The notes under the pieces were generated by a model that had not been told where the DNA came from, did no database searches, and saw nothing but the letters and a program-made list of their open reading frames with translations. Below, one piece after another: positions 8,880 to 20,065 of a DNA stretch of 64,000 nucleotides. The DNA lies in NCBI GenBank assembly GCA_000385055.1, contig ARRL01000002.1:190194-254193 (forward strand), read 5' to 3'. The position numbers and the translations under genes were made by a program. Numbering within the stretch: the first letter of the stretch is position 1; each line of letters starts with the position of its first letter. The stretch is from a gamma proteobacterium SCGC AAA168-P09. GTDB lineage: Bacteria > Pseudomonadota > Gammaproteobacteria > Magnimaribacterales > D2472.

Positions 8880-9324
8880 TTTGTTTTTAAATAATAGATA
8901 TTCCATTTTTTTATTTACTTTTTTAGCATTAATTTTAGGTGGACTCTCCTCATCTGATACTCCTAACGATCTTTGGTACCAAGAGCTAAATAAATCATTT
9001 CTTAATCCGCCTGGTTATATTTTTGGATTAGTTTGGCCAATACTTTATTTCTTGATGTCTATATCAGCATATAGAACCTTTCCAAATACAAGAAATTTAT
9101 TTTTATTACAGCTATTCTTTAACGCAATTTGGTCATGGATATTTTTTGCATTTCATTTACCACTATTAGCACTAGTTATTATCTGGTTGCTAATAGGATT
9201 AAATATTAAATTAAATATTGATTTATATAAATTAGATAAATTATCTGCGATTCTTTTTATTCCATATATTGTATGGTTATTTTTTGCATCTTATTTAAAT
9301 CTTTTTATTGTTGTAAACAATTAA
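8839..9324 (+). CDS. tspO: TspO/MBR family tryptophan-rich sensory protein
   Basis: The protein has five hydrophobic helices and the family signature WYQELNKSFLNPPGYIFG followed by VWPILYFLMSISAYR, and LFFNAIWSWIFFAFH in the fourth helix. TspO binds tetrapyrroles and sterol-like ligands in the outer or cytoplasmic membrane and influences porphyrin levels and stress responses. At 161 residues it is close to the usual 155-160. The first ATG (8839) would overlap the preceding microprotein; a TTG at codon 15 (8881) just after that gene's stop is a credible alternative start. The stop interlocks (TTAA) with the convergent nucleoside transporter gene. Confidence 0.9.
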   Translation: MSLELFQDFLEKDSLFLNNRYSIFLFTFLALILGGLSSSDTPNDLWYQELNKSFLNPPGYIFGLVWPILYFLMSISAYRTFPNTRNLFLLQLFFNAIWSWIFFAFHLPLLALVIIWLLIGLNIKLNIDLYKLDKLSAILFIPYIVWLFFASYLNLFIVVNN

Positions 9325-10571
9325 ATAAAGATACCAACAACTAATCCAGTCATGCATGATGCCAGGGTTGCTGCAACTAATGCCTTAAATGAAACTTTGA
9401 TTAAATCATCTTTTCGCTCAGGAGCCATAGCGCCAATTCCTGAGATTAAGATTCCTACGGATGAAAAATTAGCAAATCCGCATAAACTATAAAAAGTAAT
9501 AAGCTTAGATCTATCAGATAATACTCCATCTTCAAGATTAGCAAGAGCTGGATATGCAACAAACTCATTTAAAGTTGTTTTGATACCTAAAAGTTCACCA
9601 GCGATTAATGCTTCACTCCATGGAATACCCATGAGCCATGTAATGGGTGCAAAAATATAGCCTAATAATAATTCAATTGAAAGATTAAGACCAAAATAAC
9701 CCCCAATAAATCCTAAAAAAGAATTTACAATATAGACCAAAGCTATTACTGCAATAAGAATTGTTCCAACACTGACTGCAATGTTTGAGCCTTGAGCAGT
9801 GCCTGTTGTAATGGCATCCATAGTACTTTTATATACTCTATCAGTATTGGTATTATCAGAGTTTGTATTGGTATCAGACGGTATCATTATATTTGCATAC
9901 ATAATCGCCGCTGGAATTGATAGTATTGAAGCAGTTAAAAAGTGTTGTATTAAGTTTTGATTTGGGAATTGTGATTCAAGGATTGTTATTAACGCAACCA
10001 TAACTGATCCTGCAACAGTTGCCATTCCAGCAGTCATTAAAATAAGTAATTCTTTGTTGGAAAGCTTGCTTATAAAAGGTTTTATTAATAACGGTGCTTC
10101 AACCTGACCAATGAATACATTTGCTGCTGATCCCAAGCCAACAGGACCCCCAATATTAAAGAGCTTTTGACAGCCTTTAGATATTATATTAACAATAAAA
10201 GGGAGAACACCCCAATACCATAAAATAGCTGCTATGCATGACATTACGATAATGTATGGCAAAACTCCAAAAGCAAATGTCTCCAATAAAGACCTGTAAA
10301 CAGATGAGTCATCAGTAGGAGGATATCCAAAAACAAAACTTGCACCCTCGACGGTAGCATTCTGAAGAATTGTTACACCATTACCAAGAACTTCAAAAAA
10401 ACTTATCACAAACGGCAGTTTGAGTAATATTGCAGCAAGAATTATTTGAGAAAGAATTCCATAAAAAATATATTTATATTTAATGTCTTTGTAATTCTCA
10501 GAAAAAGGTACTGCCAAGATAATTAAACCTATAAAACCAATAATAGTGTGTAGAATGTTGAAGTAACTCAT
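9321..10571 (-). CDS. nupC: Concentrative nucleoside transporter (CNT/NupC family)
   Basis: The 416-residue integral membrane protein has the CNT core motifs: GQVEAPLLIKPF, the SVMVALITIL helix, ELLGIKTTLNEFVAYPAL and a C-terminal FCGFANFSS-type region (LCGFANFSSVGI). CNT proteins import nucleosides with sodium or protons across the inner membrane. The length matches bacterial NupC. An insertion of about 15 polar residues (SDTNTNSDNTNTD, near 235) lies in a cytoplasmic loop. It sits four bases downstream of the 2-oxoglutarate oxygenase gene on the same strand, so the two are likely co-transcribed. Confidence 0.92.
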   Translation of the reverse strand: MSYFNILHTIIGFIGLIILAVPFSENYKDIKYKYIFYGILSQIILAAILLKLPFVISFFEVLGNGVTILQNATVEGASFVFGYPPTDDSSVYRSLLETFAFGVLPYIIVMSCIAAILWYWGVLPFIVNIISKGCQKLFNIGGPVGLGSAANVFIGQVEAPLLIKPFISKLSNKELLILMTAGMATVAGSVMVALITILESQFPNQNLIQHFLTASILSIPAAIMYANIMIPSDTNTNSDNTNTDRVYKSTMDAITTGTAQGSNIAVSVGTILIAVIALVYIVNSFLGFIGGYFGLNLSIELLLGYIFAPITWLMGIPWSEALIAGELLGIKTTLNEFVAYPALANLEDGVLSDRSKLITFYSLCGFANFSSVGILISGIGAMAPERKDDLIKVSFKALVAATLASCMTGLVVGIFI

Positions 10572-10575
10572 ATGA

Positions 10576-11472
10576 CTAGTATAACTTAATAGCTTTTAGT
10601 CTTTCATCTAAAAAATCGTGTGCTATTACACCCTTGTCATTGGAATCATAAATAGATTTTAAAACAGTGTCAGGTGATGGATGAAGAAAAAAAGGAATGC
10701 TATACCTGGATGAGGGAATATCATCTAAATATTTTACAACTCTATGAGGTGTGCTTTTAAGCTTTCCATCAGTTACAAGTTGAAGCATATCACCTATATT
10801 ACAGACTATATCATTTTTTTGAGCTGTGATTTGAATCCATGAATTATCTTTATTTTTTACCTCTAATCCTTTTTCATTTGCTCCGATTAATAAGGTTATA
10901 AGGTTTATATCAGAGTGCTCTCTGGCTCTAAAAATATTATCATTATCTGAGGGTGGGTAATGAATCATTCTTAATAAAGAATTTCCCCTATTTACCCATG
11001 AATTAAAATAAGATTTATTAAGATTTATGCTTATCGCTATAAATGATAATAGGTCTGAACCAAGATTATTTAAGTCATTAAATAGTTGATCAAATACTGA
11101 ATTAAAGTCATCCACCTCTTTAATTTGTATATTGTCATACACCCTGTGATCAAAAAAATTATCTAGTACGGGTCCATGATGCCAAAACTCTTTGAGATCA
11201 GGAACATCTTCACCTAATGCTGTTTCCTTTCCAAATGGAGTATATCCTCTTGCGCCACCTATCTCAGGAAATGCATATTTATTTTTAATATCTAAGTCAA
11301 GCTTAAAAAACTCTTGAGATTTGCTATAGCATTGTGCAATATGATCTTTTTGAATCTGATGGTCATAAATCGAAAAAAAACCATGAAATCGAAGCGCTTC
11401 GGATAGGTTTTTAAAAGCATCTAAATTATTATCTTTAAGCTTTTTAAAAGATATTCTAGGAATTTCATTCAT
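10576..11472 (-). CDS. 2-oxoglutarate/Fe(II) oxygenase, isopenicillin N synthase-like
   Basis: The 298-residue protein has the double-stranded beta-helix iron site: His186 and Asp188 in EHSDINLITLLIG, His243 in STPHRVV, and the 2-oxoglutarate-binding Arg256/Ser258 in SRYSIPFF. The N-terminal DIOX_N region (IPRISFKKL ... FHGFFSIYDH) is also present. It therefore oxidises a small molecule with oxygen and 2-oxoglutarate. It is probably co-transcribed with the nucleoside transporter located just downstream, which hints that the substrate could be a nucleoside or purine-like compound, but this is inference from position only. Confidence 0.86.
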   Translation of the reverse strand: MNEIPRISFKKLKDNNLDAFKNLSEALRFHGFFSIYDHQIQKDHIAQCYSKSQEFFKLDLDIKNKYAFPEIGGARGYTPFGKETALGEDVPDLKEFWHHGPVLDNFFDHRVYDNIQIKEVDDFNSVFDQLFNDLNNLGSDLLSFIAISINLNKSYFNSWVNRGNSLLRMIHYPPSDNDNIFRAREHSDINLITLLIGANEKGLEVKNKDNSWIQITAQKNDIVCNIGDMLQLVTDGKLKSTPHRVVKYLDDIPSSRYSIPFFLHPSPDTVLKSIYDSNDKGVIAHDFLDERLKAIKLY

Positions 11473-11491
11473 AAGTTTAGTTTATCAAAAA

Positions 11492-11515
11492 AAAAGGCAG
11501 TTAAAACTGCCTTTT
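11492..11515 (-). terminator. Rho-independent terminator after Oar-like receptor gene
   Basis: The perfect inverted repeat aaaaggcagtt / aactgcctttt forms a tight GC-centred hairpin. On the minus strand it is followed by a long run of U (eight T residues), which suits the receptor gene that ends just upstream. It also insulates the oxygenase gene beyond it. Confidence 0.85.
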
Positions 11516-11532
11516 AAAAATATTATTAATAC

Positions 11533-14500
11533 TTAGTACGAATACTTAAACCCAAGCTTAATGTTCCATATAGAAGCAGAACCTATAACCTGGTTCACAT
11601 TTGGAGCATTGTAATTTGAATAAGAGACATTACCTTCATCATCAAAGGATGCGGTTGCAACACCATTAGCTGAAGAAGTTCTATAATAAACTCCGTTTTG
11701 ACCGCTTATTAAATTACCAAGATTTTTTACTACCATATATAAATCTAGATTATCCATAGGAGTATGAGTAAGTTTCATATCTACCCTTGATGACCAATCA
11801 GTGGTAAATGCATTTCTTTCATAAACCCCTGGATCCATATTTCTTAAACCAGCGGCTGTTTCATCATATGAAGCATTTTCGCCTATATATAAGGGAATTG
11901 ATGGAAAGTCTTCAGTTCTCCAACCAGGTTGAAGCCCTAATTCAGTCCAACTACCATAAGCAGATAATGAATAAGGATTACCACTAGCTAGTTGATAGAA
12001 TAATGAAACATTAGTCTTATCAGTTACCATCCAATTAAGAGTGCTTACAAACCTATGCTCTATCTCCCAATCTGATCTTGCCGGTGATGGATTGTTTGGA
12101 TTTAAGGTAACTAAATTCTCATTTGCGTTAGAATATGCGACACTTGATGCCATAGGATGAACATCCTGAGCATTAGTATTGGTATAACCAAAAGTTACAT
12201 CAACATCATTATCAAAAGACCTAGCTGCATTTATAGAAAATACAGTAGTTTTTGGGGTAGCTCCAGAGTTTGCTAATGAGTAATCACCAGTATAACTTCC
12301 ATTTGAATTAGCTATCGCATGTCCTGTATTGGTAGTTCCTCCAATAACATTTGCTAAGTTATATACGTAGAATGGATTTTTATTCCTAGTATACATCCAA
12401 TCTACCGTAACATCATATTCACCCATTTGCTTTTTCATACCTAATGAAAGCTTTTTGAATGTTGGCATATCAAAATCTGGGTCAAGACTATTTGTATCAC
12501 CACCACCTGATCCACTTGTAACTTTCTCAATAGCACCACAAGGAACAGCATAACCTGGTCCTGCAGTAGATGAAGAACCCGTTAAAGGATCACACATGTC
12601 ATCAGTAAATGCGTTGTAATTACCATCGCCATCAATGATGCTTACACCATTATTTGAATAATTGTTAGAGAACCATACAGCAGGATTACCACCTGAAAAT
12701 ATTCCAAATCCACCATAATACTCTGTTACATCATCAGCTCTATAACTGAATGATATTCTTGGCATAAGGACTTCTGCACCATCAAAAGTGAGAGCATTTG
12801 AGTAACCATATGTAGATGCAAAATCTGCATTTGGAGTAGGTCCATCACCTACACCATATTTTTCATATCTAATACCGTATGTAACATCTAAATCAGAAGA
12901 TATAGACACTTCACTTTGAATAAATAGAGTGCTGACATCATATGACCATTCTTTAGATGCATCTCTTGGATTTAGGGATGAGGTATTTTGGAAATCAAAT
13001 TTAACATTACCAGCGTCAAAATTTGCTAGTGATGTGAAATCCCACTCTCCACCTATTGATTCTTGCATAAACATATTAAAAATTGTAGTCTCTGAAAAAT
13101 CATAGCCAAAAGTGATAAACTGATTGTTCATCTGATAATCACCAATAAATGCCATAGTAGTAGTATCATAATTCATTAAATTATTTTGTCTTGAATCATC
13201 TGTTCCACCTAAATAAACCTTTCCTCCAGGAACATCAATTTGAAAATCACCAAATGGACCACCAAGACCTACCTGCATATTTTGTAATTCTGTATATCCA
13301 TATTTGAATTGAGTATTTACATCACCAATAGATGAAAAAACTTTTAACATATAAGCCTCTAAATCGTTTCCTCTTTTATAGAAATGATTACTAAATTCAA
13401 ATTCTCTTGGTGAAGCATCAGAGGGTTGATTGGTGAAGCCTTCACTTGAATTATATGTAAATACTGCTCTGGTATTATCATTGATATAGTAATCAACTTT
13501 AATTAGCAATTTTTCACTTTCTGAATCCAGAGCTGAAGGTAAACCACCTGGATCAAAATTGTATTTATTTTTTGAAATACTTACAATTTCATCATATTGA
13601 GCTTTGCTGAACCAAGCAAGTTCGCTTGGCATTCCAGAGCCTGCATAACCGAATTCACCAAGATCTTGGTCATCATATTGTTCATATGAAGCAAAGAAAT
13701 ACATATCACCTGTTAGTAAAGAATCCTTAAGGATAGGTCCACCTATAGTAAAGCCATATTTAACTTCATCGTAAGCAGGAATAATAATTGAATCACCATC
13801 AGCCTCATCACCAGTTAAATCATCATTAGTCATTTCATAGAAAAAACTTCCTGTTAATTCACTAGTTCCAGATTTAGTTACAGCATTAACAACACAAGCT
13901 GAAAAACCTCCATATTGAACATCATATGGAGCAAACTCTACTGCCACCTGATCAATAGCGTCATATGAAAAAGGCATTCTTTCTGCTGGATACCCATTTG
14001 AATTTAGACCAAAACTATCATTTAAGGCTATACCGTCAACCATTAATCCATTTAATCTGCTGTTATTACCTGCGCATTGCATGGCTTTATTATCAGCTTC
14101 ATTTATATAGATAGAAGGATGTTGAGCTAAAACTTCTTTAATATCTCTATCATATGCTGCAGCATTTGCTAAATCTGCGCTAGAGAAAACATAACTAGGA
14201 CCTGATGTAGTATCAACAACATTCAATCTAGAAGCTGTAACAACAACGTCTTCAACGGAGGAAGAGCTAGATAAGGTTAATTTAACATTAGCTGTCTTAC
14301 CCAAAGAAAGAAAAACGTCTGAAACTTGCGACCTTCCAGATGCAATTGTGTAAGGTCCACCAGCTTTTAAGTTTACAGCATAAAAATTACCATTTTCATC
14401 AGTAATAACTGTTTTTGTGGTTTTAGTAGCCTCATATGTTACTGTAACCTCAGCACCTGATAAAGCTTTTCCATTCTCATCAACAAGGTTTCCTTTAATA

Positions 14501-14580
14501 TCAGAAGTTGTTGAGTTAGAAAAAGCAGATGATGAAAAAACAAGAAACAAAGATAAAGTTAATTTTTTCAAATTGTTCAT
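11533..14580 (-). CDS. Oar-like TonB-dependent receptor with N-terminal carboxypeptidase-like domain
   Basis: The 1015-residue protein has a signal peptide (MNNLKKLTLSLFLVFSSSAF), a carboxypeptidase-regulatory-like beta-sandwich (about 25-105, with NLVDENGKALSGAEVTV), a TonB-box-like segment VEDVVVTASRL near 115, a plug domain and a long beta-barrel ending in the aromatic sequence KLGFKYSY. This is the Oar family of receptors, often linked with uptake of peptides, proteins or complex glycans. The ATG follows an AGAGGG ribosome-binding site and the gene has its own terminator, so it is monocistronic. No substrate-degrading gene is adjacent to indicate the ligand. Confidence 0.93.
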   Translation of the reverse strand: MNNLKKLTLSLFLVFSSSAFSNSTTSDIKGNLVDENGKALSGAEVTVTYEATKTTKTVITDENGNFYAVNLKAGGPYTIASGRSQVSDVFLSLGKTANVKLTLSSSSSVEDVVVTASRLNVVDTTSGPSYVFSSADLANAAAYDRDIKEVLAQHPSIYINEADNKAMQCAGNNSRLNGLMVDGIALNDSFGLNSNGYPAERMPFSYDAIDQVAVEFAPYDVQYGGFSACVVNAVTKSGTSELTGSFFYEMTNDDLTGDEADGDSIIIPAYDEVKYGFTIGGPILKDSLLTGDMYFFASYEQYDDQDLGEFGYAGSGMPSELAWFSKAQYDEIVSISKNKYNFDPGGLPSALDSESEKLLIKVDYYINDNTRAVFTYNSSEGFTNQPSDASPREFEFSNHFYKRGNDLEAYMLKVFSSIGDVNTQFKYGYTELQNMQVGLGGPFGDFQIDVPGGKVYLGGTDDSRQNNLMNYDTTTMAFIGDYQMNNQFITFGYDFSETTIFNMFMQESIGGEWDFTSLANFDAGNVKFDFQNTSSLNPRDASKEWSYDVSTLFIQSEVSISSDLDVTYGIRYEKYGVGDGPTPNADFASTYGYSNALTFDGAEVLMPRISFSYRADDVTEYYGGFGIFSGGNPAVWFSNNYSNNGVSIIDGDGNYNAFTDDMCDPLTGSSSTAGPGYAVPCGAIEKVTSGSGGGDTNSLDPDFDMPTFKKLSLGMKKQMGEYDVTVDWMYTRNKNPFYVYNLANVIGGTTNTGHAIANSNGSYTGDYSLANSGATPKTTVFSINAARSFDNDVDVTFGYTNTNAQDVHPMASSVAYSNANENLVTLNPNNPSPARSDWEIEHRFVSTLNWMVTDKTNVSLFYQLASGNPYSLSAYGSWTELGLQPGWRTEDFPSIPLYIGENASYDETAAGLRNMDPGVYERNAFTTDWSSRVDMKLTHTPMDNLDLYMVVKNLGNLISGQNGVYYRTSSANGVATASFDDEGNVSYSNYNAPNVNQVIGSASIWNIKLGFKYSY

Positions 14581-14663
14581 AATAGATATACCCTCTTTAT
14601 GTATTAGAATATAAATATTATACAGATAAAAATATGATTTCGTCTAAAGAAATAAATACTTTT

Positions 14664-15908
14664 TTAAATATTTATTTTATCGGAACCAAAAAATGGATGA
14701 ATTGCATCTGGAAGCGATATAAAATCACTGCCATCAAATCTATTTTCTAATAAGGCTATTAGAGTTCTTCCTACTGCTAAACCAGAACCATTAATGGTAT
14801 GTACAAAATGTTTACCATCTATGGATTTAAATTTTATATTTGATCTTCTAGCCTGAAAATCACCAAAATTTGAGCATGATGATATTTCTCTATATTTATT
14901 TTGGCTAGGCATCCAAACCTCAATATCATATGTTTTGCATGATGAAAAACCAATATCACCCGCACACAACTGTACTACTTGGTATGGAAGTTCAAGAAGT
15001 TGAAGAATTTCTTCTGCATTCTCAAGCAAACTCTCAAGCTCTATCATAGAGGTACTGGGGTTTGAAATTTTGAATAACTCTATTTTTTCAAACTGATGTT
15101 GCCTTATTAAGCCTTTAGTATCCCTTCCATAGCTGCCTGCCTCAGATCGAAAACATGGCGTGTGAGCTGTCAATTTTAATGGTAGTTCATCATCATTTAC
15201 TAAAACATCTCTATAAATATTTGTTAATGGAACTTCTGCAGTTGGTATTAAATAAAGGGTTTCTGATATTTTAAATAAATCTTCTTCAAATTTAGGTAAA
15301 TTACCAGTTCCTATCAAAGAATCTCTATTAGCCATATAAGGTAAGTAATACTCTTCATAGCCATTTTTATGAGCCGTGTCTAACATCAAAGAAATTAAAG
15401 CTCTTTGAAGCTTAGCCAAACTTCCTCTAAGCACAGCAAATCTTGATCCAGCAAGCTTTGCTGCAAGATCAGTATCAATTTTTGTTGTTATATCTATATG
15501 ATCTACTGTGTTTTTAGAAGTGATTTTTCCAACAGTCTTTATAACGATATTATTATTTTCATTTTTTCCATCAGGAGTAGATTCATGAGGAATATTAGGA
15601 ATATCTAATAAGATATTATTTATAGATTCTAATATTAAATTAAGTGATTCATTTTTAATTTTTAAATTATCATTTATAGCATCTAGTTTTTTCTTCAAAT
15701 GGTCTGTATTTTCTCCAGATGATTTTAATTTTCCAAAGTCATTTGAAAAAGTTTTTCTATCTGCCTGAAGAGATTCAACCTCAACTTGTAAAGATTTTCT
15801 TTCCAAATCAAGAGCTATAAATTTTTCTTTATCTAGTGAATATCCTCTTCGAGCTAATAAATGCTCGACTTGATCAATATCCTCTCTTAAAAATTTTATA
15901 TCTATCAT
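14664..15908 (-). CDS. serS: Seryl-tRNA synthetase
   Basis: The 414-residue enzyme has the N-terminal antiparallel coiled coil that binds the long variable arm of tRNA-Ser (about 28-105), class II motif 2 (CFRSEAGSYGRDTKGLIRQH) and motif 3 (NGSGLAVGRTLIALLEN). It charges tRNA-Ser and also supplies Ser-tRNA for selenocysteine where present. It is the last gene of the ftsK-lolA-crcB-serS block and starts directly after the crcB stop. The length and motifs are standard. Confidence 0.97.
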   Translation of the reverse strand: MIDIKFLREDIDQVEHLLARRGYSLDKEKFIALDLERKSLQVEVESLQADRKTFSNDFGKLKSSGENTDHLKKKLDAINDNLKIKNESLNLILESINNILLDIPNIPHESTPDGKNENNNIVIKTVGKITSKNTVDHIDITTKIDTDLAAKLAGSRFAVLRGSLAKLQRALISLMLDTAHKNGYEEYYLPYMANRDSLIGTGNLPKFEEDLFKISETLYLIPTAEVPLTNIYRDVLVNDDELPLKLTAHTPCFRSEAGSYGRDTKGLIRQHQFEKIELFKISNPSTSMIELESLLENAEEILQLLELPYQVVQLCAGDIGFSSCKTYDIEVWMPSQNKYREISSCSNFGDFQARRSNIKFKSIDGKHFVHTINGSGLAVGRTLIALLENRFDGSDFISLPDAIHPFFGSDKINI

Positions 15909-16262
15909 TTATTTAGAAAAATTAGCACCAAAATGGGTTGCGACTATTGTTAAAATTATAGTCGCAATTATATATGAACTTGCCATTAATATATTAGTGT
16001 TTAGCATATTTATAGTTTGATGAGTAAAAGCTGACATGGTAGTAAAAGAGCCTATGAAACCAACTATAAACAGATAATATTGACCATCCCTAACCATTAA
16101 ATTAGTTCCAAGATAGTATCCAATTAAAAAACAACCTATAACATTAATAGAAAGAATACCTATGGGATATTCTGTAGGAATAAATTTTATAAAAAGCTCA
16201 TTAATTAAATATCTTGATATAGCCCCTAAAGAACCACCTAGGCCTATTAATAAAAGATTCAT
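15909..16262 (-). CDS. crcB: Fluoride channel CrcB/Fluc
   Basis: This 117-residue four-helix protein has GGSLGAISRYLINELF at the N-terminus and GFIGSFTTMSAFTHQ (about 71-85), the Fluc signatures lining the fluoride path and the central sodium site. Fluc works as an antiparallel dimer exporting fluoride. It overlaps the lolA stop by four bases and abuts serS, so it is embedded in the operon. No fluoride riboswitch is visible upstream, consistent with constitutive expression. Confidence 0.93.
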   Translation of the reverse strand: MNLLLIGLGGSLGAISRYLINELFIKFIPTEYPIGILSINVIGCFLIGYYLGTNLMVRDGQYYLFIVGFIGSFTTMSAFTHQTINMLNTNILMASSYIIATIILTIVATHFGANFSK

Positions 16263-16744
16263 AAATTTGTTGTTGTGAAAGTAACTTTATTTTTGTAATT
16301 CATATTATCTTTATAACTAACATAAAAACTTTTATCAGATATTAATTCAATATATAAAAGCTCATCATTGATGGCAATAATAAAAGATTTATCTGTTAAT
16401 TCTTGAGCTTGTTCTAACACTGCACCTGACTTCAAAAGATTTATTAATGGTGCTTCATTTTTTGTAATTGTTATTATTTGTGTCTGATCAAATTCTAAAT
16501 CATAAACTGTAAGTTCTTTATTACTAATTAGATATTTTTCTTTAAAAGGCTCTTTAATATTAATTTCAATAACACCGCCCTTTCTTTGTATATAGCCTTC
16601 TGAATAAGATTTATCATTAATATTATTTTCTATTTCTTGTTTGAAAGATAAATTACCTTGCAACATAGTATTAAATGATTTTAGTACCTCTTCAGAGCAA
16701 ATATTGAAAGTTACTAATAGTAAAATAAAATAGAATGGTTTCAA
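16259..16744 (-). CDS. lolA: Outer-membrane lipoprotein carrier LolA
   Basis: The product is a periplasmic carrier that ferries lipoproteins from LolCDE to the outer membrane. Sequence shows a signal peptide (KPFYFILLLVTFNIC), then SFNTMLQGNLSFKQE and IQRKGGVIEINIKEPFKEKY, which fit the LolA beta-barrel strands. I place the start at TTG 16744, right after the ftsK TAA and preceded by AAGAG, because the upstream ATG (16783) would add 13 polar residues before the signal peptide and lie inside ftsK. The mature protein is somewhat shorter and more divergent than E. coli LolA. The position between ftsK and crcB supports the call. Confidence 0.85.
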   Translation of the reverse strand: MKPFYFILLLVTFNICSEEVLKSFNTMLQGNLSFKQEIENNINDKSYSEGYIQRKGGVIEINIKEPFKEKYLISNKELTVYDLEFDQTQIITITKNEAPLINLLKSGAVLEQAQELTDKSFIIAINDELLYIELISDKSFYVSYKDNMNYKNKVTFTTTNL

Positions 16745-16745
16745 A

Positions 16746-19040
16746 TTAATCTCTTTTTGGTACGAGAACTTCTCTTGATCCATTGCTACTCATTTCGGAT
16801 ACAAGACCAGATTCTTCCATACTCTCGATAAGGCGAGCTGCTCTGTTATAACCAATTCGTAATTTCCGCTGAACTGCTGAAATAGATGCTCTTCTAGATT
16901 CAAGAACAAAACTTACAGCTTCGTCATACAAATCATCTGCATCTTCTGACGATGCCGTATCGGAACCTGACCAACCAGGTATTGGTCCTGTCTCTTGAGC
17001 AGACGAAACAATTTCATCAATATAATCAGGTTCTGCCCTAGTCTTCCAATCATTAACAACTCTGTGAACTTCATCATCACCCACAAAGGCACCATGAACC
17101 CTTATAGGAACTCCCACACCAGGAGGAAGGTATAACATGTCTCCATATCCAAGCAATTGTTCTGCACCACCTTGATCTAAGATAGTTCTTGAATCAATTT
17201 TTGTTGAAACTTGGAACCCAATTCTTGTTGGTATATTTGCCTTAATTAAGCCTGTTATTACATCTACAGATGGTCTTTGAGTTGCCAGTATCAAATGAAT
17301 GCCTGCAGCTCTAGCTTTTTGTGCGATTCTGGCAATCAAATGTTCAACTTTTTTACCCACTAACATCATCATGTCAGCAAATTCATCAACAACTACAACA
17401 ATTGAAGGAAGTTCTTCCAAATACTCCTCATCCTCAGGATGTAATGGATTTATTATTTGTTTGCCATTAGCAGCAGCATCTTGAATTTTTTTATTAAATC
17501 CAGCTAAATTTCTTACGCCCATTAAAGACATTAATTTATATCTTCTATCCATTTCAACAACACACCATCTCAGTCCATTGGAAGCATCAGTCATGTCTGT
17601 TATAACTGGTGTTAATAGATGAGGAATACCATCATAAACAGATAGCTCAAGCATTTTTGGGTCAATTAAAATCAATCTAACATCTTTGGGATCAGATTTG
17701 AAAAGCAAGCTCAATAGCATGGCATTTACACCAACAGACTTTCCTGAGCCAGTTGTACCGGCAACTAACAAATGCGGCATTTTAGCTAAATCTACTACAA
17801 CTGGATTGCCTGAAATATCATGACCTAAAGCCAATGTTAGATTTGATGGTGATTTTTTAAATGCTTGAGATGATAATATTTCAGTAAGCCTTACCATCTT
17901 CCTGTTTGTATTCGGTATTTCTATACCGACATAGGATTTTCCCTCTATTACCTCAACCACTCTGACGCTACTAACAGAAAGAGATCTAGCTATATCTTGA
18001 GCAATATTTGTTATCTTACTAGCCTTAGTTCCTGGTGCTGGTTGTATTTCAAACCTTGTAACAACTGGTCCTGGCAAAACAGATTCAACTGAAGCTTCAA
18101 TACCAAATTCTTCAAGCTTAGTTTCTAACAAAGATGCTATTTGACTAAGCTCTTCCTGAGTTAAGGATGAACCATCATCAAGGGCTCTGTCCAGCAAAGC
18201 TGTGCTTGGCATTACTGTTTTCTCTTGAGATGTTTCTATGGGTTCTTTCGCCTCAACTTCTGTTATTTTAGGTTCATTGGTATTTGGTAAATCTGGTTGT
18301 TCAGGTATTTTATTTGAAACCTTTAAAGATTGCTCATTGTCAGGCTTTGGTTCTTTTGAAATAATTTTTGCCTTTAATGCTTCAGCTTCTTTTTTTTCTT
18401 CAGTTTTTAAAGATCTAGCTTTTTTAAGCTTCACATAAACATTATTAAGATAAGTAAATAAACTATTAAATAATTTTATTAGGGAATATTGAATTTTTTT
18501 AAAAAGATTTATTAACACACGACCGAATTCTTCAATTGTTTTAAGCCAGGAAAAGTTAAAAGATAAGGACGAAGCAGGAATAACAAATATAACTAAAAAA
18601 ACTAAAGCACCAATGAAACCTATTGCATTAGAGAAGTTAATAAAAAAAATCTCTCCTAAATAGCCGCCACTCCTATCATCAAAATAATACTCAAGAATGG
18701 AACAAAAACTTATTAGCAATATAAATGAACTAACAAGTCTAATAATAATTTTTATTGAGGAGTTGTAAGCATCTTTAAAGAAAATAGTTTGTAGAGCCCA
18801 AACTATTCCTATTAGCAAAATTAGAAAAGATCCTTGGCCAAATATTGTAAATAAAAAATCAGAAATATTTGCTCCCAGTGGTCCTCCTAAATTATTTATT
18901 GCTAAGGAAGATGTTTTATTAAAAAAAGCTGGATCACTGGAGTCGTATGAAACTAATGCGATAAAAATATATAGAGAAAAAGCAATTAAGAAAAAACTTA
19001 AAAAATTTAAAAGTGTATTTTTTACGTAATTGGAGATCAT
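16746..19040 (-). CDS. ftsK: DNA translocase FtsK
   Basis: The 764-residue protein has four to five N-terminal membrane helices that anchor it at the septum, a charged linker (about 200-290), the ATPase motor with Walker [17 protein letters not shown] and Walker [14 protein letters not shown], and a C-terminal winged-helix gamma domain ([20 protein letters not shown]) that reads KOPS sites. It pumps chromosomal DNA toward dif and activates XerCD. At 764 residues it has a short linker compared with E. coli (1329), as in many small genomes. It starts the operon with lolA, crcB and serS and is divergent from trxB. Confidence 0.97.
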   Translation of the reverse strand: MISNYVKNTLLNFLSFFLIAFSLYIFIALVSYDSSDPAFFNKTSSLAINNLGGPLGANISDFLFTIFGQGSFLILLIGIVWALQTIFFKDAYNSSIKIIIRLVSSFILLISFCSILEYYFDDRSGGYLGEIFFINFSNAIGFIGALVFLVIFVIPASSLSFNFSWLKTIEEFGRVLINLFKKIQYSLIKLFNSLFTYLNNVYVKLKKARSLKTEEKKEAEALKAKIISKEPKPDNEQSLKVSNKIPEQPDLPNTNEPKITEVEAKEPIETSQEKTVMPSTALLDRALDDGSSLTQEELSQIASLLETKLEEFGIEASVESVLPGPVVTRFEIQPAPGTKASKITNIAQDIARSLSVSSVRVVEVIEGKSYVGIEIPNTNRKMVRLTEILSSQAFKKSPSNLTLALGHDISGNPVVVDLAKMPHLLVAGTTGSGKSVGVNAMLLSLLFKSDPKDVRLILIDPKMLELSVYDGIPHLLTPVITDMTDASNGLRWCVVEMDRRYKLMSLMGVRNLAGFNKKIQDAAANGKQIINPLHPEDEEYLEELPSIVVVVDEFADMMMLVGKKVEHLIARIAQKARAAGIHLILATQRPSVDVITGLIKANIPTRIGFQVSTKIDSRTILDQGGAEQLLGYGDMLYLPPGVGVPIRVHGAFVGDDEVHRVVNDWKTRAEPDYIDEIVSSAQETGPIPGWSGSDTASSEDADDLYDEAVSFVLESRRASISAVQRKLRIGYNRAARLIESMEESGLVSEMSSNGSREVLVPKRD

Positions 19041-19072
19041 TATATTTGTTTGATGTTAGTTTTTGTCCATAA

Positions 19073-20059
<987 letters not shown>

Positions 20060-20065
20060 TTATCA

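Noticed and set aside
15909..16300. Fluoride riboswitch in front of crcB
   Set aside because: crcB overlaps lolA by four bases inside an operon, leaving no leader, and no riboswitch-like sequence is seen.
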